Shown piece after piece: positions 25,432 to 33,944 of a DNA stretch of 64,000 nucleotides. The stretch spans positions 74,558 through 138,557 of the forward strand of contig NZ_JAZDCH010000012.1 of the NCBI RefSeq assembly GCF_036311905.1, read 5' to 3'. Under the pieces are notes generated by a model, which saw nothing but the letters and a program-made list of their open reading frames with translations, did no database searches and was not told where the DNA came from. The stretch's first letter is position 1; the number at the start of each line of letters is the position of its first letter. Both the position numbers and the translations under genes were made by a program. This stretch comes from Brachybacterium sp036311905. Its GTDB lineage: Bacteria; Actinomycetota; Actinomycetes; Actinomycetales; Dermabacteraceae.

Positions 25432-26271
25432 ATGGGCCAGAAGGTCAATCCGAACGGGTTCCGCCTCGGGATCACCACGGAGCACAGCAGCCGGTGGTTC
25501 GCCGATTCCACCAAGGAGGGGCAGCGGTACCGCGATTACGTGAAGGAAGACGTCGCGATCCGCAAGCTCATGTCCGAGGGTCTCGAGCGGGCCGGCATCT
25601 CCAAGGTCGAGATCGAGCGCACCCGTGATCGTGTCCGCGTGGACCTGCACACCGCCCGCCCGGGCATCGTGATCGGTCGCCGCGGCGCGGAGGCCGAGCG
25701 CCTCCGCGGTGAGCTCGAGAAGCTCACCGGCAAGCAGATCCAGCTGAACATCCTCGAGGTCAAGAACCCCGAGGCCGACGCCCAGCTCGTGGCGCAGGGC
25801 ATCGCCGAGCAGCTCGCTGCTCGCGTGTCCTTCCGCCGCGCGATGCGCAAGAGCATGCAGTCCGCTCAGCGCGCCGGCGCCAAGGGCATCCGCGTGGCGG
25901 TCTCCGGCCGCCTCGGCGGCGCCGAGATGAGCCGTAACGAGTTCTACCGCGAGGGGCGCGTGCCGCTGCACACCCTCCGCGCGAACATCGACTACGGCTT
26001 CCACGAGGCCCGCACCGCCTTCGGCCGCATCGGCGTGAAGGTGTGGATCTACAACGGCGACGTCACCGCCAAGGAGCTCGCGGCCCAGGCCGCAGCGTCG
26101 CAGGGTCAGGGTCCGCGCGGCGGACGCGGTCCCCGCGCCGAGCGCCCCCGCGGCCGTCGTAACGAGCGCAACGCCGGCGCCCGTCGGGAGACCACGGAGG
26201 CTGCAGCGCAGTCCACCGCTCCCGCCGAGCAGGCGGAGGCTCCCGCACAGCAGTCCGGAACGGAGGCCTGA
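25432..26271 (+). CDS. rpsC: Small ribosomal subunit protein S3
   Basis: A 279-residue S3 with N-terminal MGQKVNPNGFRLGITTEHSS, the KH domain (about 40-107, GIVIGRRGAEAERL) and the C-terminal domain. The last 60 residues are an Arg/Gly- then Ala/Gln/Glu-rich tail, a common actinobacterial extension. It is followed 5 nt later by rplP. Confidence 0.97.
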   Translation: MGQKVNPNGFRLGITTEHSSRWFADSTKEGQRYRDYVKEDVAIRKLMSEGLERAGISKVEIERTRDRVRVDLHTARPGIVIGRRGAEAERLRGELEKLTGKQIQLNILEVKNPEADAQLVAQGIAEQLAARVSFRRAMRKSMQSAQRAGAKGIRVAVSGRLGGAEMSRNEFYREGRVPLHTLRANIDYGFHEARTAFGRIGVKVWIYNGDVTAKELAAQAAASQGQGPRGGRGPRAERPRGRRNERNAGARRETTEAAAQSTAPAEQAEAPAQQSGTEA

Positions 26272-26276
26272 GCGAC

Positions 26277-26696
26277 ATGCTGATCCCTCGCAGGACCAAG
26301 CACCGCAAGCAGCACCACCCGACCCGCAGCGGCATGGCCAAGGGCGGCACCGATCTCGCGTTCGGCGACTACGGCATCCAGGCGCTCGCGCCGGCCTACG
26401 TCACCAACCGCCAGATCGAGGCGGCTCGTATCGCCATGACCCGCTACATGAAGCGTGGCGGCAAGGTGTACATCAACATCTACCCCGATCGTCCGCTCAC
26501 CAAGAAGCCTGCCGAGGTCCGCATGGGCTCCGGTAAGGGTTCGGTCGAGTGGTGGATCGCCAACATCAAGCCGGGACGGGTCATGTTCGAGATCGCCGGC
26601 GTCGACGAGGAGGTTGCTCGCGAGGCCCTGCGCCTGGCGATGCACAAGCTCCCCATGAAGTGCCGCATTCTGAGCCGAGAGGGTGGTGACATCTGA
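26277..26696 (+). CDS. rplP: Large ribosomal subunit protein L16
   Basis: The 139-residue L16 (MLIPRRTKHRKQHHPTRSG), near the A site. Its TGA overlaps the ATG of rpmC by one base. Confidence 0.97.
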   Translation: MLIPRRTKHRKQHHPTRSGMAKGGTDLAFGDYGIQALAPAYVTNRQIEAARIAMTRYMKRGGKVYINIYPDRPLTKKPAEVRMGSGKGSVEWWIANIKPGRVMFEIAGVDEEVAREALRLAMHKLPMKCRILSREGGDI

Positions 26697-26929
26697 TGGC
26701 AGCGACCAAGCTCACCGCCGATGAACTGGACAAGCTGGACGACGCCAAGCTGGCCGACGAGCTGGCGAAGGCCAAGGACGAGCTGTTCAAGCTTCGTTTC
26801 CAGTCCGCCACCGGTCAGCTCGAGAGCTCCGGCCGCCTGCGGTCCGTCAAGAAGGACATCGCGCGGATCTACACGATCCTGCGCGAGCGCGAGCTGGGCA
26901 TCCGCCAGGCCCCCGGCTCCGCCGAGTGA
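26696..26929 (+). CDS. rpmC: Large ribosomal subunit protein L29
   Basis: The 77-residue L29 (two-helix protein at the exit tunnel; FQSATGQLESSGRLRSVKKD is the conserved second helix). It starts in the rplP stop codon. Confidence 0.96.
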   Translation: MAATKLTADELDKLDDAKLADELAKAKDELFKLRFQSATGQLESSGRLRSVKKDIARIYTILRERELGIRQAPGSAE

Positions 26930-26949
26930 CCGCGAAGCGAGGAACAGAG

Positions 26950-27264
26950 ATGACTGAGAACACCCCTGAGGTCGAGGAGCTCCAGAAGGACGGCGCCCAC
27001 GCCTCCTCCCACGAGCGCCCCTACCGCAAGACGATCCGCGGCTACGTGGTCTCCGACAAGATGGACAAGACCATCGTCGTCGAGGTCGAGGAGCGTGTGA
27101 AGCACGCTCGCTACGGCAAGGTCACGACCAAGACCAACAAGTTCAAGGCTCACGACGAGGAGAACTCGGCCGGCATCGGCGACCGCGTGCTCCTCATGGA
27201 GACCCGCCCGCTCTCCGCTTCGAAGCGGTGGCGCCTGGTGGAGATCATCGAGAAGGCCAAGTGA
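26950..27264 (+). CDS. rpsQ: Small ribosomal subunit protein S17
   Basis: A 104-residue S17. The OB-fold core starts at about residue 23 (RPYRKTIRGYVVSDKMDKTI) after an acidic N-terminal extension. A GTG at 26926 is in frame and overlaps the rpmC stop, but GCGAGGA (26937-26943) fits ATG 26950 better. The S10 transcript ends here at a strong terminator instead of running into rplN. Confidence 0.95.
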   Translation: MTENTPEVEELQKDGAHASSHERPYRKTIRGYVVSDKMDKTIVVEVEERVKHARYGKVTTKTNKFKAHDEENSAGIGDRVLLMETRPLSASKRWRLVEIIEKAK

Positions 27265-27298
27265 TCCGACGGTCGTCCTGACGACCGACTGATCGCCA

Positions 27299-27342
27299 CG
27301 ACGGGCCGGTCCGTCCCCTGCGGGGGAGGGACCGGCCCGTCG
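27299..27342 (+). terminator. Terminator after rpsQ
   Basis: A perfect 14-bp stem, CGACGGGCCGGTCC (27299-27312) with GGACCGGCCCGTCG (27329-27342), contains an inner CCCC/GGGG pairing. Strong enough to end the S10 operon. Confidence 0.88.
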
Positions 27343-27395
27343 GCGTCTCCGGGATGTCCTGCGTCGTCCGGGACGTCCTGCGTCGCGGGCTGCGC

Positions 27396-27803
27396 TCAGG
27401 CGGAGAGCGTCACCAGCAGCGCCCCAGCCAGGGCGTCCTCCGCGCTGGGAGCCGGGATCGTCCGCTCCTCCCCACCGGGCAGGAGCACATCGACCGCGAA
27501 GCCGCCGTCGTCGGTCCGGCGCAGGGCGCGGAAGGCGGTCCCGAGGGCGGAGCGCAGCTGGTCCTCGCGGGGGAGCCACACCGCCTCGTGCTGCTCGACC
27601 GAGTCGAGAGCCCATTCGGTGGTGCCGTTGAACCGGAGCACCGCGGTGCCGGTGCGCCCGCGGGCTCGCTCGACCACCATCGAGGCGAGGAGGAAGGACT
27701 CCTCGCGGAGATCCTCGGTATCCAGGGCGAAGCGGTCCCCGTCCTCGGGGTCCCAGGGCAGGCCCGCCGCGCGCAGGCGGAGGGCGACGTCGATGTCGAT
27801 CAT
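27396..27803 (-). CDS. Conserved actinobacterial protein of unknown function
   Basis: A 135-residue acidic protein starting MIDIDVALRLRAAGLPWDPE. The segment FNGTTEWALDSVEQHEAVWL followed by PREDQLR looks strongly conserved; I associate it with a small actinobacterial family that databases sometimes label CpaE-like, apparently without functional evidence. It has no signal peptide or membrane segment. It is the only gene on the minus strand within the ribosomal cluster and abuts the truncated transporter head to head, its start codon being 34 nt from the point where transporter homology begins. Confidence 0.75.
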   Translation of the reverse strand: MIDIDVALRLRAAGLPWDPEDGDRFALDTEDLREESFLLASMVVERARGRTGTAVLRFNGTTEWALDSVEQHEAVWLPREDQLRSALGTAFRALRRTDDGGFAVDVLLPGGEERTIPAPSAEDALAGALLVTLSA

Positions 27804-27836
27804 GCGGTGAGTCTAGGCGCCCGGCCCGTCGGGGCA

Positions 27837-29045
27837 GTGGGCGCCCTCACTCCGCCGGCCTTCCTCCTCTACGCCCTGAAGATGGTCCAGGGCTTCTCGA
27901 CCGGCGGTGAGTACGCCGGCGCGTCGACCTACGTCGCCGAGTTCTCCTCCGACCGCCGTCGCGGCTACTTCTCCTCCTGGTTGGACGTCGGCTCGTACCT
28001 CGGCTTCGCCGCCGGTGCCGCGACCGTCGCCCTGACCCACTTCGCGGTGGGCAGCGGCTGGGGCGAGACCGCCTTCGCCGACTGGGGCTGGCGCATCCCG
28101 TTCCTCGTCGCGGTGCCCCTCGGCGCGATCGCGATCTACTTCCGCGCGCGGATCCCCGAGACCCCGGCCTTCGAGGCCGCCGAGGAGTCCGCCCAGCAGG
28201 ACGACGTCGACGAGTCCCTCACCCGCACCGGCCTGCGCGGACTGTTGCGGGACCACCGTCAGGCGCTGCTGGTCGCCATCGTGCTGGTCGCCGCGGGCAA
28301 CACGGTCGGCTACACCCTCACCAGCTACATGCCCACCTTCCTCGGCAGTCAGCTGGGCCTGGACGAGATGGAGTCCGCGATCGCGACGATTCCCGCGATG
28401 GTCGTCGTCGCGCTCAGCCTGCCGCTGATCGGCCGGCTCTCGGACCGGATCGGGCGCAAGAAGGTTCTGATGCTCGCCGTGATCTCGACCCTCGTCCTCT
28501 CGGTGCCGTCCTTCGCGATCATGCTCACCGGGCACTACTGGCTGATCCAGCTCGCGATGTTCCTCTTCGCGATCCCCACGGCGCTGTACCTCGCGATCTT
28601 CGCCTCGACCCTCCCGGCCATGTTCCCGACCGCCGTGCGCTACGCCGCGATGGGCCTGTCCTTCAACGTCGCGGTCTCCGCCTTCGGCGGCACAACCCCG
28701 CTCATCGCGCAGGCGCTCATCGACCTCACCGGCGTGCAGCTCATGCCCGCCTACTGGGTCATGTTCTTCTCCGTGATCATGCTGGTGGCCATGCGCTGGA
28801 TGACCGAGACGGCGCAGACCCCGCTGATCGGCTCCTTCCCGACGGTCGAGGACGGGGCCGAGGCCGAGGAGCTCGTCGCCACCCAGGATGACAACCCGCT
28901 GCTGCACCTCGAGGAGATGCCCTTGCCCCACGAGGAGGTCGCCATGGCGGTCGACGCCGCGGGCGAGCCGCTGCCGGGGACCGCCGCCATCCCCGTCGTC
29001 GACCTCGATGACGAGCAGCGCGGCCAGCTGGCCGGGAGCGTCTGA
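27837..29045 (+). pseudogene. 5'-truncated MHS-family (ProP-like) transporter
   Basis: About 400 codons of a major-facilitator transporter of the metabolite:H+ symporter type. The sequence begins inside the protein, at FLLYALKMVQGFSTGGEYAG, which in full-length relatives lies about 110-130 residues in, so the first three or so membrane segments and the first signature loop are missing. Later landmarks are intact (GRLSDRIGRKKVL, about eight membrane segments) and an acidic tail ends at 29045. Upstream bases belong to the minus-strand gene, so no N-terminus exists in any frame. In-frame GTG codons at 27807 and 27837 could start a short product, but it would lack part of the transport path. Confidence 0.8.
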
Positions 29046-29076
29046 GCCGCCGCAGCAGCGGCAGCGGTTATCGTCC

Positions 29077-29132
29077 CGAGGGCGGCCGACGGGGTGACGG
29101 GTAAGCAAGCCCACACCCGTCGGCCGCCCTCG
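29077..29132 (+). terminator. Terminator after the truncated transporter
   Basis: A perfect 17-bp stem, CGAGGGCGGCCGACGGG (29077-29093) with CCCGTCGGCCGCCCTCG (29116-29132), around a 22-nt loop. It insulates rplN from upstream transcription. Confidence 0.8.
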
Positions 29133-29137
29133 ACGGG

Positions 29138-29167
29138 GTGACACGCCGCCGCCCGCAGGCGTACGCT
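29138..29167 (+). promoter_or_regulatory. Putative promoter of the rplN (spc) operon
   Basis: GTGACA (29138-29143) and TACGCT (29162-29167) are spaced by 18 bp directly behind the terminator. It gives a leader of about 300 nt (29175-29472) with no gene, containing GC-rich inverted segments and a TTTTTT run at 29323-29328. Confidence 0.5.
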
Positions 29168-29472
29168 TGGACGGTTGCCGGACGGCTGCGTCCGCTCGCC
29201 CCGCGAGCGCCCGTGTCCGTCCGCGACAGGATCCGGTGCCACCAGATCCGTCCTCGTCGGAGACCTCGCACCTACGGCGAACGCCCCGCGTTCATCCTGC
29301 CAGTGCCTGAGTCCGGCCGAGGGTTTTTTGGTGCCCGGGACCGGTCGACGGCGACGTCGCCGATCGGATCCCGATCGGGACGGCATCGGGCACAGTCCAC
29401 ATTCCGTTCCGCCAGGCTCGGCCGGCCCGCTCCGCGGGTGGGAAGAGAACCGGTGAGACGATAGGAGATCGA

Positions 29473-29841
29473 GTGATTCAGCAGGAGTCGCGACTGAAGG
29501 TCGCCGACAACACCGGTGCCAAGGAAATCCTGTGCATCCGTGTTCTCGGTGGCTCCGGTCGCCGTTACGCCAGCATCGGCGACACCATCGTGGCGACCGT
29601 CAAGGACGCCATCCCCGGTGGCAACGTCAAGAAGGGCGACGTCGTCAAGGCGGTCGTCGTCCGCACGTCCAAGGAGCGTCGCCGTGCCGACGGTTCCTAC
29701 ATCCGCTTCGACGAGAACGCGGCGGTGATCCTCAAGGCCGACGGCGAGCCGCGCGGGACGCGCATCTTCGGCCCGGTCGGCCGCGAGCTGCGCGACAAGC
29801 GCTTCATGAAGATCATCTCGCTGGCACCGGAGGTGCTGTGA
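29473..29841 (+). CDS. rplN: Large ribosomal subunit protein L14
   Basis: The 122-residue L14 (MIQQESRLKVADNTGAKEIL), forming an intersubunit bridge. GTG 29473 is preceded by AGGAG (29463-29467). First gene of the spc part of the cluster here. Confidence 0.97.
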   Translation: MIQQESRLKVADNTGAKEILCIRVLGGSGRRYASIGDTIVATVKDAIPGGNVKKGDVVKAVVVRTSKERRRADGSYIRFDENAAVILKADGEPRGTRIFGPVGRELRDKRFMKIISLAPEVL

Positions 29842-29842
29842 C

Positions 29843-30229
29843 ATGGCAAAGATGAAGATCAAGAAGGGCGACCTGGTCCAGGTCATCAGCGGCCGCACCA
29901 GCGACGCCGACAAGGCCGCCAAGCGCGGCCTCGACGCCGGTGACAAGGGCAAGCAGGGCCGTGTCCTGCAGGTGTTCCCCGACACCCAGCGCGTGCTGGT
30001 CGAGGGCGTCAACCGTCGTACCCACCACGTCAAGCCCAACCAGGCCGGCGGCGCGGGCGGCATCGAGCAGCGCGAGGCGCCGCTCCACGTCTCCAACGTG
30101 GCGCTCGTCGACCCCGAGGACAACAAGCCCACCAAGATCGGCTACCGCGTCGAGACGGTGGAGCTCGAGAACGGCCGCACCAAGCAGGTCCGCGTCCGCT
30201 TCGCCAAGCGCTCCGGGAAGGACATCTGA
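29843..30229 (+). CDS. rplX: Large ribosomal subunit protein L24
   Basis: A 128-residue L24 with the KOW motif near the start (KKGDLVQVISGRTSDADKAA, then GKQGRVLQV). It is slightly longer than the usual 105-110 residues because of an insert around residues 20-35 and a basic tail. Its last base overlaps the rplE ATG (TGATG). Confidence 0.95.
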   Translation: MAKMKIKKGDLVQVISGRTSDADKAAKRGLDAGDKGKQGRVLQVFPDTQRVLVEGVNRRTHHVKPNQAGGAGGIEQREAPLHVSNVALVDPEDNKPTKIGYRVETVELENGRTKQVRVRFAKRSGKDI

Positions 30230-30801
30230 TGTCTGAGACCACCATCACCGAGGTGCCCACCCCGCGCCTCAAGACGAAGTACAACGAGACCATCAAGGCG
30301 CAGCTGACCGAGCAGTTCAGCTACTCCAACGTCATGCTGGTCCCCGGTCTGACCAAGATCGTCGTGAACATGGGCGTCGGCGACGCCGCTCGCGACTCGA
30401 AGGTCATCGACGGTGCGATCAAGGATCTCACCGCCATCACCGGTCAGAAGCCGCAGGTCACCAAGGCCCGCAAGTCCATCGCGCAGTTCAAGCTGCGCGA
30501 GGGCATGCCGATCGGCGCGCACGTCACGCTGCGCGGCGCCCGCATGTGGGAGTTCCTGGACCGCCTGCTGTCCACCGCGCTCCCGCGCATCCGCGACTTC
30601 CGCGGCATGTCGCCGAACCACTTCGATGGCAACGGGAACTACACCTTCGGTCTGACCGAGCAGGTCATGTTCCACGAGATCGATCAGGACAAGATCGACC
30701 GCGTCCGCGGTATGGACATCACGGTCGTGACCACCGCGAAGACCGACGACGAGGGACGCGCGCTGCTGAAGCTGCTCGGCTTCCCCTTCAAGGAGAACTG
30801 A
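30229..30801 (+). CDS. rplE: Large ribosomal subunit protein L5
   Basis: The 190-residue L5, which binds 5S rRNA. NMGVGDA and the segment FRGMSPNHFDGNGNYTFGLT are typical. Starts in the rplX stop codon. Confidence 0.97.
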   Translation: MSETTITEVPTPRLKTKYNETIKAQLTEQFSYSNVMLVPGLTKIVVNMGVGDAARDSKVIDGAIKDLTAITGQKPQVTKARKSIAQFKLREGMPIGAHVTLRGARMWEFLDRLLSTALPRIRDFRGMSPNHFDGNGNYTFGLTEQVMFHEIDQDKIDRVRGMDITVVTTAKTDDEGRALLKLLGFPFKEN

Positions 30802-30802
30802 T

Positions 30803-30988
30803 ATGGCCAAGACAGCCCTGATCAAGAAGTCGGAGCGCAAGCCGAAGTTCGCGGTGCGCGCCTACACCCGGTGCCAGAAGTGCGGTCGCCCGCACTCGGT
30901 GTACCGCAAGTTCGGTCTCTGCCGTGTCTGCCTGCGCGAGATGGCCCATCGCGGCGAGCTCCCCGGCGTCACCAAGAGCAGCTGGTAA
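30803..30988 (+). CDS. rpsZ: Small ribosomal subunit protein S14, zinc-binding type
   Basis: A 61-residue S14 of the short zinc form: CxxC-x12-CxxC is complete (CQKCGRP...CRVC). This form needs zinc; many actinobacteria carry a second, zinc-free copy elsewhere used under zinc limitation. Starts one base after the rplE stop. Confidence 0.97.
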   Translation: MAKTALIKKSERKPKFAVRAYTRCQKCGRPHSVYRKFGLCRVCLREMAHRGELPGVTKSSW

Positions 30989-31058
30989 GGACTATCGCCA
31001 CAGGTCCCAGGGAGCCGCGAGGCCCTGAGGGAAACCAGGTGAGGAAGAAGCAACTGAC

Positions 31059-31457
31059 ATGACCATGACCGACCCGATCGCGGACATGCTGACGCGGATC
31101 CGGAACGCCTCCGGGGCGTACCACGAGACCGCGTCCATGCCGTACTCGAAGCTGAAGAGCCGTATCGCGGACATCCTGAAGGCCGAGGGCTACATCCTGG
31201 GCTGGCGCGAGGAGGAGGCCGAGGTGGGCAAGAACCTCGTCCTCGAGCTCAAGTACTCGGACAGCCGTGAGCGCGCCATCTCCGGGGTGCGCCGCATCTC
31301 GAAGCCCGGCCTGCGCGTGTACGCGAAGTCCACCAACCTGCCCAAGGTCCTCGGCGGCCTGGGCGTGGCGATCCTGTCCACGTCCTCCGGCCTCCTGACC
31401 GACAAGCAGGCTGCCAAGAAGGGTGTGGGTGGGGAAGTCCTCGCCTACATCTGGTGA
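31059..31457 (+). CDS. rpsH: Small ribosomal subunit protein S8
   Basis: The 132-residue S8 (MTMTDPIADMLTRIRNASGA). In E. coli S8 represses the spc operon by binding its mRNA at rplE. C-terminus GVGGEVLAYIW is standard. Confidence 0.97.
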   Translation: MTMTDPIADMLTRIRNASGAYHETASMPYSKLKSRIADILKAEGYILGWREEEAEVGKNLVLELKYSDSRERAISGVRRISKPGLRVYAKSTNLPKVLGGLGVAILSTSSGLLTDKQAAKKGVGGEVLAYIW

Positions 31458-31479
31458 GCGGGAGAGGAGACCACTAGCT

Positions 31480-32022
31480 ATGTCCCGCATCGGACGCCTG
31501 CCGGTCGCAGTGCCGGCCTCTGTCCAGAACGTCACCATCGAGGGCTCCACCGTCACGGTGACGGGCCCCAAGGGCGAGCTCTCGCACGACGTGCCCGCGC
31601 CCATCACGGTCACCCGTGGTGAGGACGGCAGCATCGTCGTCGACCGCCCCGACGAGGAGCGCACCAGCCGTGCCCTGCACGGCCTGACCCGCACCCTCAT
31701 CAACAACATGGTCCTCGGTGTCACCGAGGGCTACACGAAGAAGCTCGAGATCGTGGGCACCGGTTACCGCGTGGTCGCGAAGGGCTCGGACCTCGAGTTC
31801 GCCCTCGGCTTCTCCCACCCCGTCGTCGTGAAGGCCCCCGCGGGGATCACCTTCGCCGTCGAGTCGCCCACCAAGTTCTCGGTGAGCGGCATCAGCAAGC
31901 AGCAGGTGGGCGAGGTCGCCGCGAACATCCGCAAGATCCGCAAGCCCGAGCCCTACAAGGGCAAGGGCGTGCGCTACGCGGACGAGACCGTGGTCCGCAA
32001 GGCCGGAAAGGCTGGTAAGTGA
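31480..32022 (+). CDS. rplF: Large ribosomal subunit protein L6
   Basis: The 180-residue L6 (MSRIGRLPVAVPASV), with the C-terminal KIRKPEPYKGKGVRYADE motif. GGAGAGGAGA precedes ATG 31480, which fixes the start although the frame is open further upstream. Confidence 0.97.
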   Translation: MSRIGRLPVAVPASVQNVTIEGSTVTVTGPKGELSHDVPAPITVTRGEDGSIVVDRPDEERTSRALHGLTRTLINNMVLGVTEGYTKKLEIVGTGYRVVAKGSDLEFALGFSHPVVVKAPAGITFAVESPTKFSVSGISKQQVGEVAANIRKIRKPEPYKGKGVRYADETVVRKAGKAGK

Positions 32023-32411
32023 TCATGGGGTACGCACTCAAGCACACCAAGGGCAAGGCCGGCTCCCGCCTGCGTTCCCGCGGGCGTCGCCACCTGCGCG
32101 TGCGTCGCCGTGTCGTCGGCACGGCCCAGCGTCCGCGCCTGGTCGTCACCCGTTCGGCCCGTCACGTGTTCGTCCAGGTCGTCGACGATGCGCTGGGGAA
32201 GACCATCGCGTCGGCCTCGACCATGGAGAAGGACCTGCGCGGCACCGAGGCGTCGAAGTCCGACAAGGCCCGCACCGTCGGCACCCTCGTCGCCGAGCGC
32301 GCCAAGGCCGCCGGGATCGACTCCGTCGTGTTCGACCGCGGCGGCAACAAGTACCACGGCCGTGTGGCCGCCGTCGCTGACGGCGCCCGCGAGGCCGGCC
32401 TGGCGCTGTGA
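32019..32411 (+). CDS. rplR: Large ribosomal subunit protein L18
   Basis: About 130 residues, a 5S rRNA-binding protein with a basic N-terminus. GTG 32019 overlaps the rplF stop (GTGA) with AAAGG well spaced; ATG 32025, two codons later, is an alternative. Conserved VFDRGGNKYHGRVAAVADGA is present. Confidence 0.95.
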   Translation: MIMGYALKHTKGKAGSRLRSRGRRHLRVRRRVVGTAQRPRLVVTRSARHVFVQVVDDALGKTIASASTMEKDLRGTEASKSDKARTVGTLVAERAKAAGIDSVVFDRGGNKYHGRVAAVADGAREAGLAL

Positions 32412-32448
32412 TCGCCGCCCGGACCCAGGACGAGAAGAGGATCTGAAC

Positions 32449-33138
32449 ATGGCTGCACAGCAGCGAAGCAACGGTCCCGCGGCCTCCGGCCGACGGGGCG
32501 AGAACTCCACGAGCAACGACGATCGCGGCGGCCGCCAGGGCGGCGACCGCGGGGGTCGTCAGGGCCGCGGCCGCGGCGCGCAGCAGGAGGCCGAGAAGTC
32601 GGCGTTCCTCGAGCGCGTCGTGAGCATCAACCGCGTGTCCAAGGTCGTCAAGGGCGGCCGTCGTTTCTCCTTCACCGCCCTCGTGGTGGTGGGTGACGGC
32701 GACGGCACCGTCGGTGTCGGCTACGGCAAGGCCAAGGAGGTGCCGGCGGCGATCTCCAAGGGTGTCGAGGAGGCGAAGAAGAACTTCTTCCGCGTCCCCC
32801 GCATCCAGGGCACCGTCGTCCACCCCGTCCAGGGTGAGGATGCGGCGGGCGTCGTCCTGCTGCGCCCGGCCGCTCCGGGTACCGGCGTGATCGCCGGCGG
32901 TCCGGTGCGTGCGGTCCTCGAGTGCGCCGGCGTGCACGACGTGCTCTCCAAGTCGCTCGGCTCGACCAACGCGATCAACATCGTGCGGGCGACCGTCGAC
33001 GCCCTCAAGCGGCTCGAGGAGCCGGAGGCCGTGGCCGCGCGCCGTGGCCTCGCGGTCGAGGACGTCGCCCCGGCGGCGCTCCTGCGCGCCCAGGCCGAGG
33101 GTCGCGCCGCGGCCCGCGCCGAGAAGGTGGGTGCCTGA
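32449..33138 (+). CDS. rpsE: Small ribosomal subunit protein S5 with RG-rich N-terminus
   Basis: A 229-residue S5. The conserved core (from about residue 50, FLERVVSINRVSKVVKGGRR) carries the spectinomycin-region loop. The first 48 residues are a low-complexity Gly/Arg/Gln/Asp extension with repeated GGRQG motifs. AGAGGA precedes ATG 32449. The TGA overlaps the rpmD start by one base. Confidence 0.96.
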   Translation: MAAQQRSNGPAASGRRGENSTSNDDRGGRQGGDRGGRQGRGRGAQQEAEKSAFLERVVSINRVSKVVKGGRRFSFTALVVVGDGDGTVGVGYGKAKEVPAAISKGVEEAKKNFFRVPRIQGTVVHPVQGEDAAGVVLLRPAAPGTGVIAGGPVRAVLECAGVHDVLSKSLGSTNAINIVRATVDALKRLEEPEAVAARRGLAVEDVAPAALLRAQAEGRAAARAEKVGA

Positions 33139-33317
33139 TGCAGATCAAGGTGACCCAGATCCGTTCCGAGATCGGCGGCACCCAGAGCCAGCGAGCCACC
33201 CTGCGAGGCCTCGGCCTCAAGCGCATCGGTGACTCGGTGGTGAAGGAGGACCGCCCTGAGATCCGCGGCATGATCCGCGCCGTCACCCACCTGGTGACGT
33301 TCGAAGAGGTGGAGTGA
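33138..33317 (+). CDS. rpmD: Large ribosomal subunit protein L30
   Basis: The 59-residue L30 (MQIKVTQIRSEIGGTQSQRA). It starts in the rpsE stop codon and has the normal length. Confidence 0.96.
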   Translation: MQIKVTQIRSEIGGTQSQRATLRGLGLKRIGDSVVKEDRPEIRGMIRAVTHLVTFEEVE

Positions 33318-33322
33318 TCTCT

Positions 33323-33787
33323 ATGGCAGACCAGTCCGATAACCAGAACCCGCTGAAGCTGCACGACTTGCGCCCGGCGCCCGGCTCCAAGACCGCACGC
33401 ACCCGCGTCGGCCGTGGTGAGGCGTCCAAGGGTAAGACCGCCGGTCGTGGCACCAAGGGCACCAAGGCCCGCTACCAGGTGCCCGTCGGCTTCGAGGGCG
33501 GCCAGATGCCGATGCATATGCGCCTCCCGAAGCTGCGCGGCTTCACCAACCCGTTCCGCGTCGAGTACCAGGTCGTGAACCTGTCGACCCTGCAGGAGCT
33601 GTTCCCCGAGGGCGGCACCGTCACGGTCGAGGACCTCGTCGCGAAGGGCGCCGTGCGCAAGAACCAGCCCGTCAAGGTGCTGGGCACCGGTGAGGTGAGC
33701 GTCAAGCTCGACATCACCGCGCAGAAGTTCTCCGCGTCGGCGGAGCAGAAGATCGCGGCGGCCGGCGGGTCCGTCACCACCGCGTGA
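33323..33787 (+). CDS. rplO: Large ribosomal subunit protein L15
   Basis: The 154-residue L15, with the Gly/Arg/Lys-rich N-terminal tail (RTRVGRGEASKGKTAGRGTK) and the folded C-terminal domain. GTGGAG precedes ATG 33323. A long hairpin separates it from secY. Confidence 0.97.
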   Translation: MADQSDNQNPLKLHDLRPAPGSKTARTRVGRGEASKGKTAGRGTKGTKARYQVPVGFEGGQMPMHMRLPKLRGFTNPFRVEYQVVNLSTLQELFPEGGTVTVEDLVAKGAVRKNQPVKVLGTGEVSVKLDITAQKFSASAEQKIAAAGGSVTTA

Positions 33788-33796
33788 CTCGTTTTT

Positions 33797-33842
33797 GACG
33801 GGGCATCGCGGCGCAGAATATTCTGTGCCGCGGTGCCCCGTC
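33797..33842 (+). terminator. Long 23-bp hairpin between rplO and secY
   Basis: Bases 33797-33819 pair with 33820-33842 over 23 positions, with two wobble pairs and no mismatch; the centre is AATATT. It is preceded by TTTTT (33792-33796) and not followed by a U tract. It may attenuate or process the mRNA ahead of secY, adjusting expression of membrane and ribosomal genes. Confidence 0.6.
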
Positions 33843-33944
33843 GTCGTATGCGGGGCCGGTCCGAGAGCCGCGGCGCAGCCGCAGGCGCCGGGACGGACCG
33901 GGACGCCTATGGTCCTGTCCCCGGACCTCCAGGAGGGAAAACTC

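Noticed and set aside
27354..27836. N-terminal half of a longer transporter frame beginning at 27354
   Set aside because: These codons are the antisense of the conserved minus-strand gene and carry no membrane segments; transporter homology starts only near 27843.
33795..33944. Fifty extra N-terminal codons for secY
   Set aside because: They cover the hairpin and lack SecY similarity, while AGGAGGG is ideally placed for GTG 33945.
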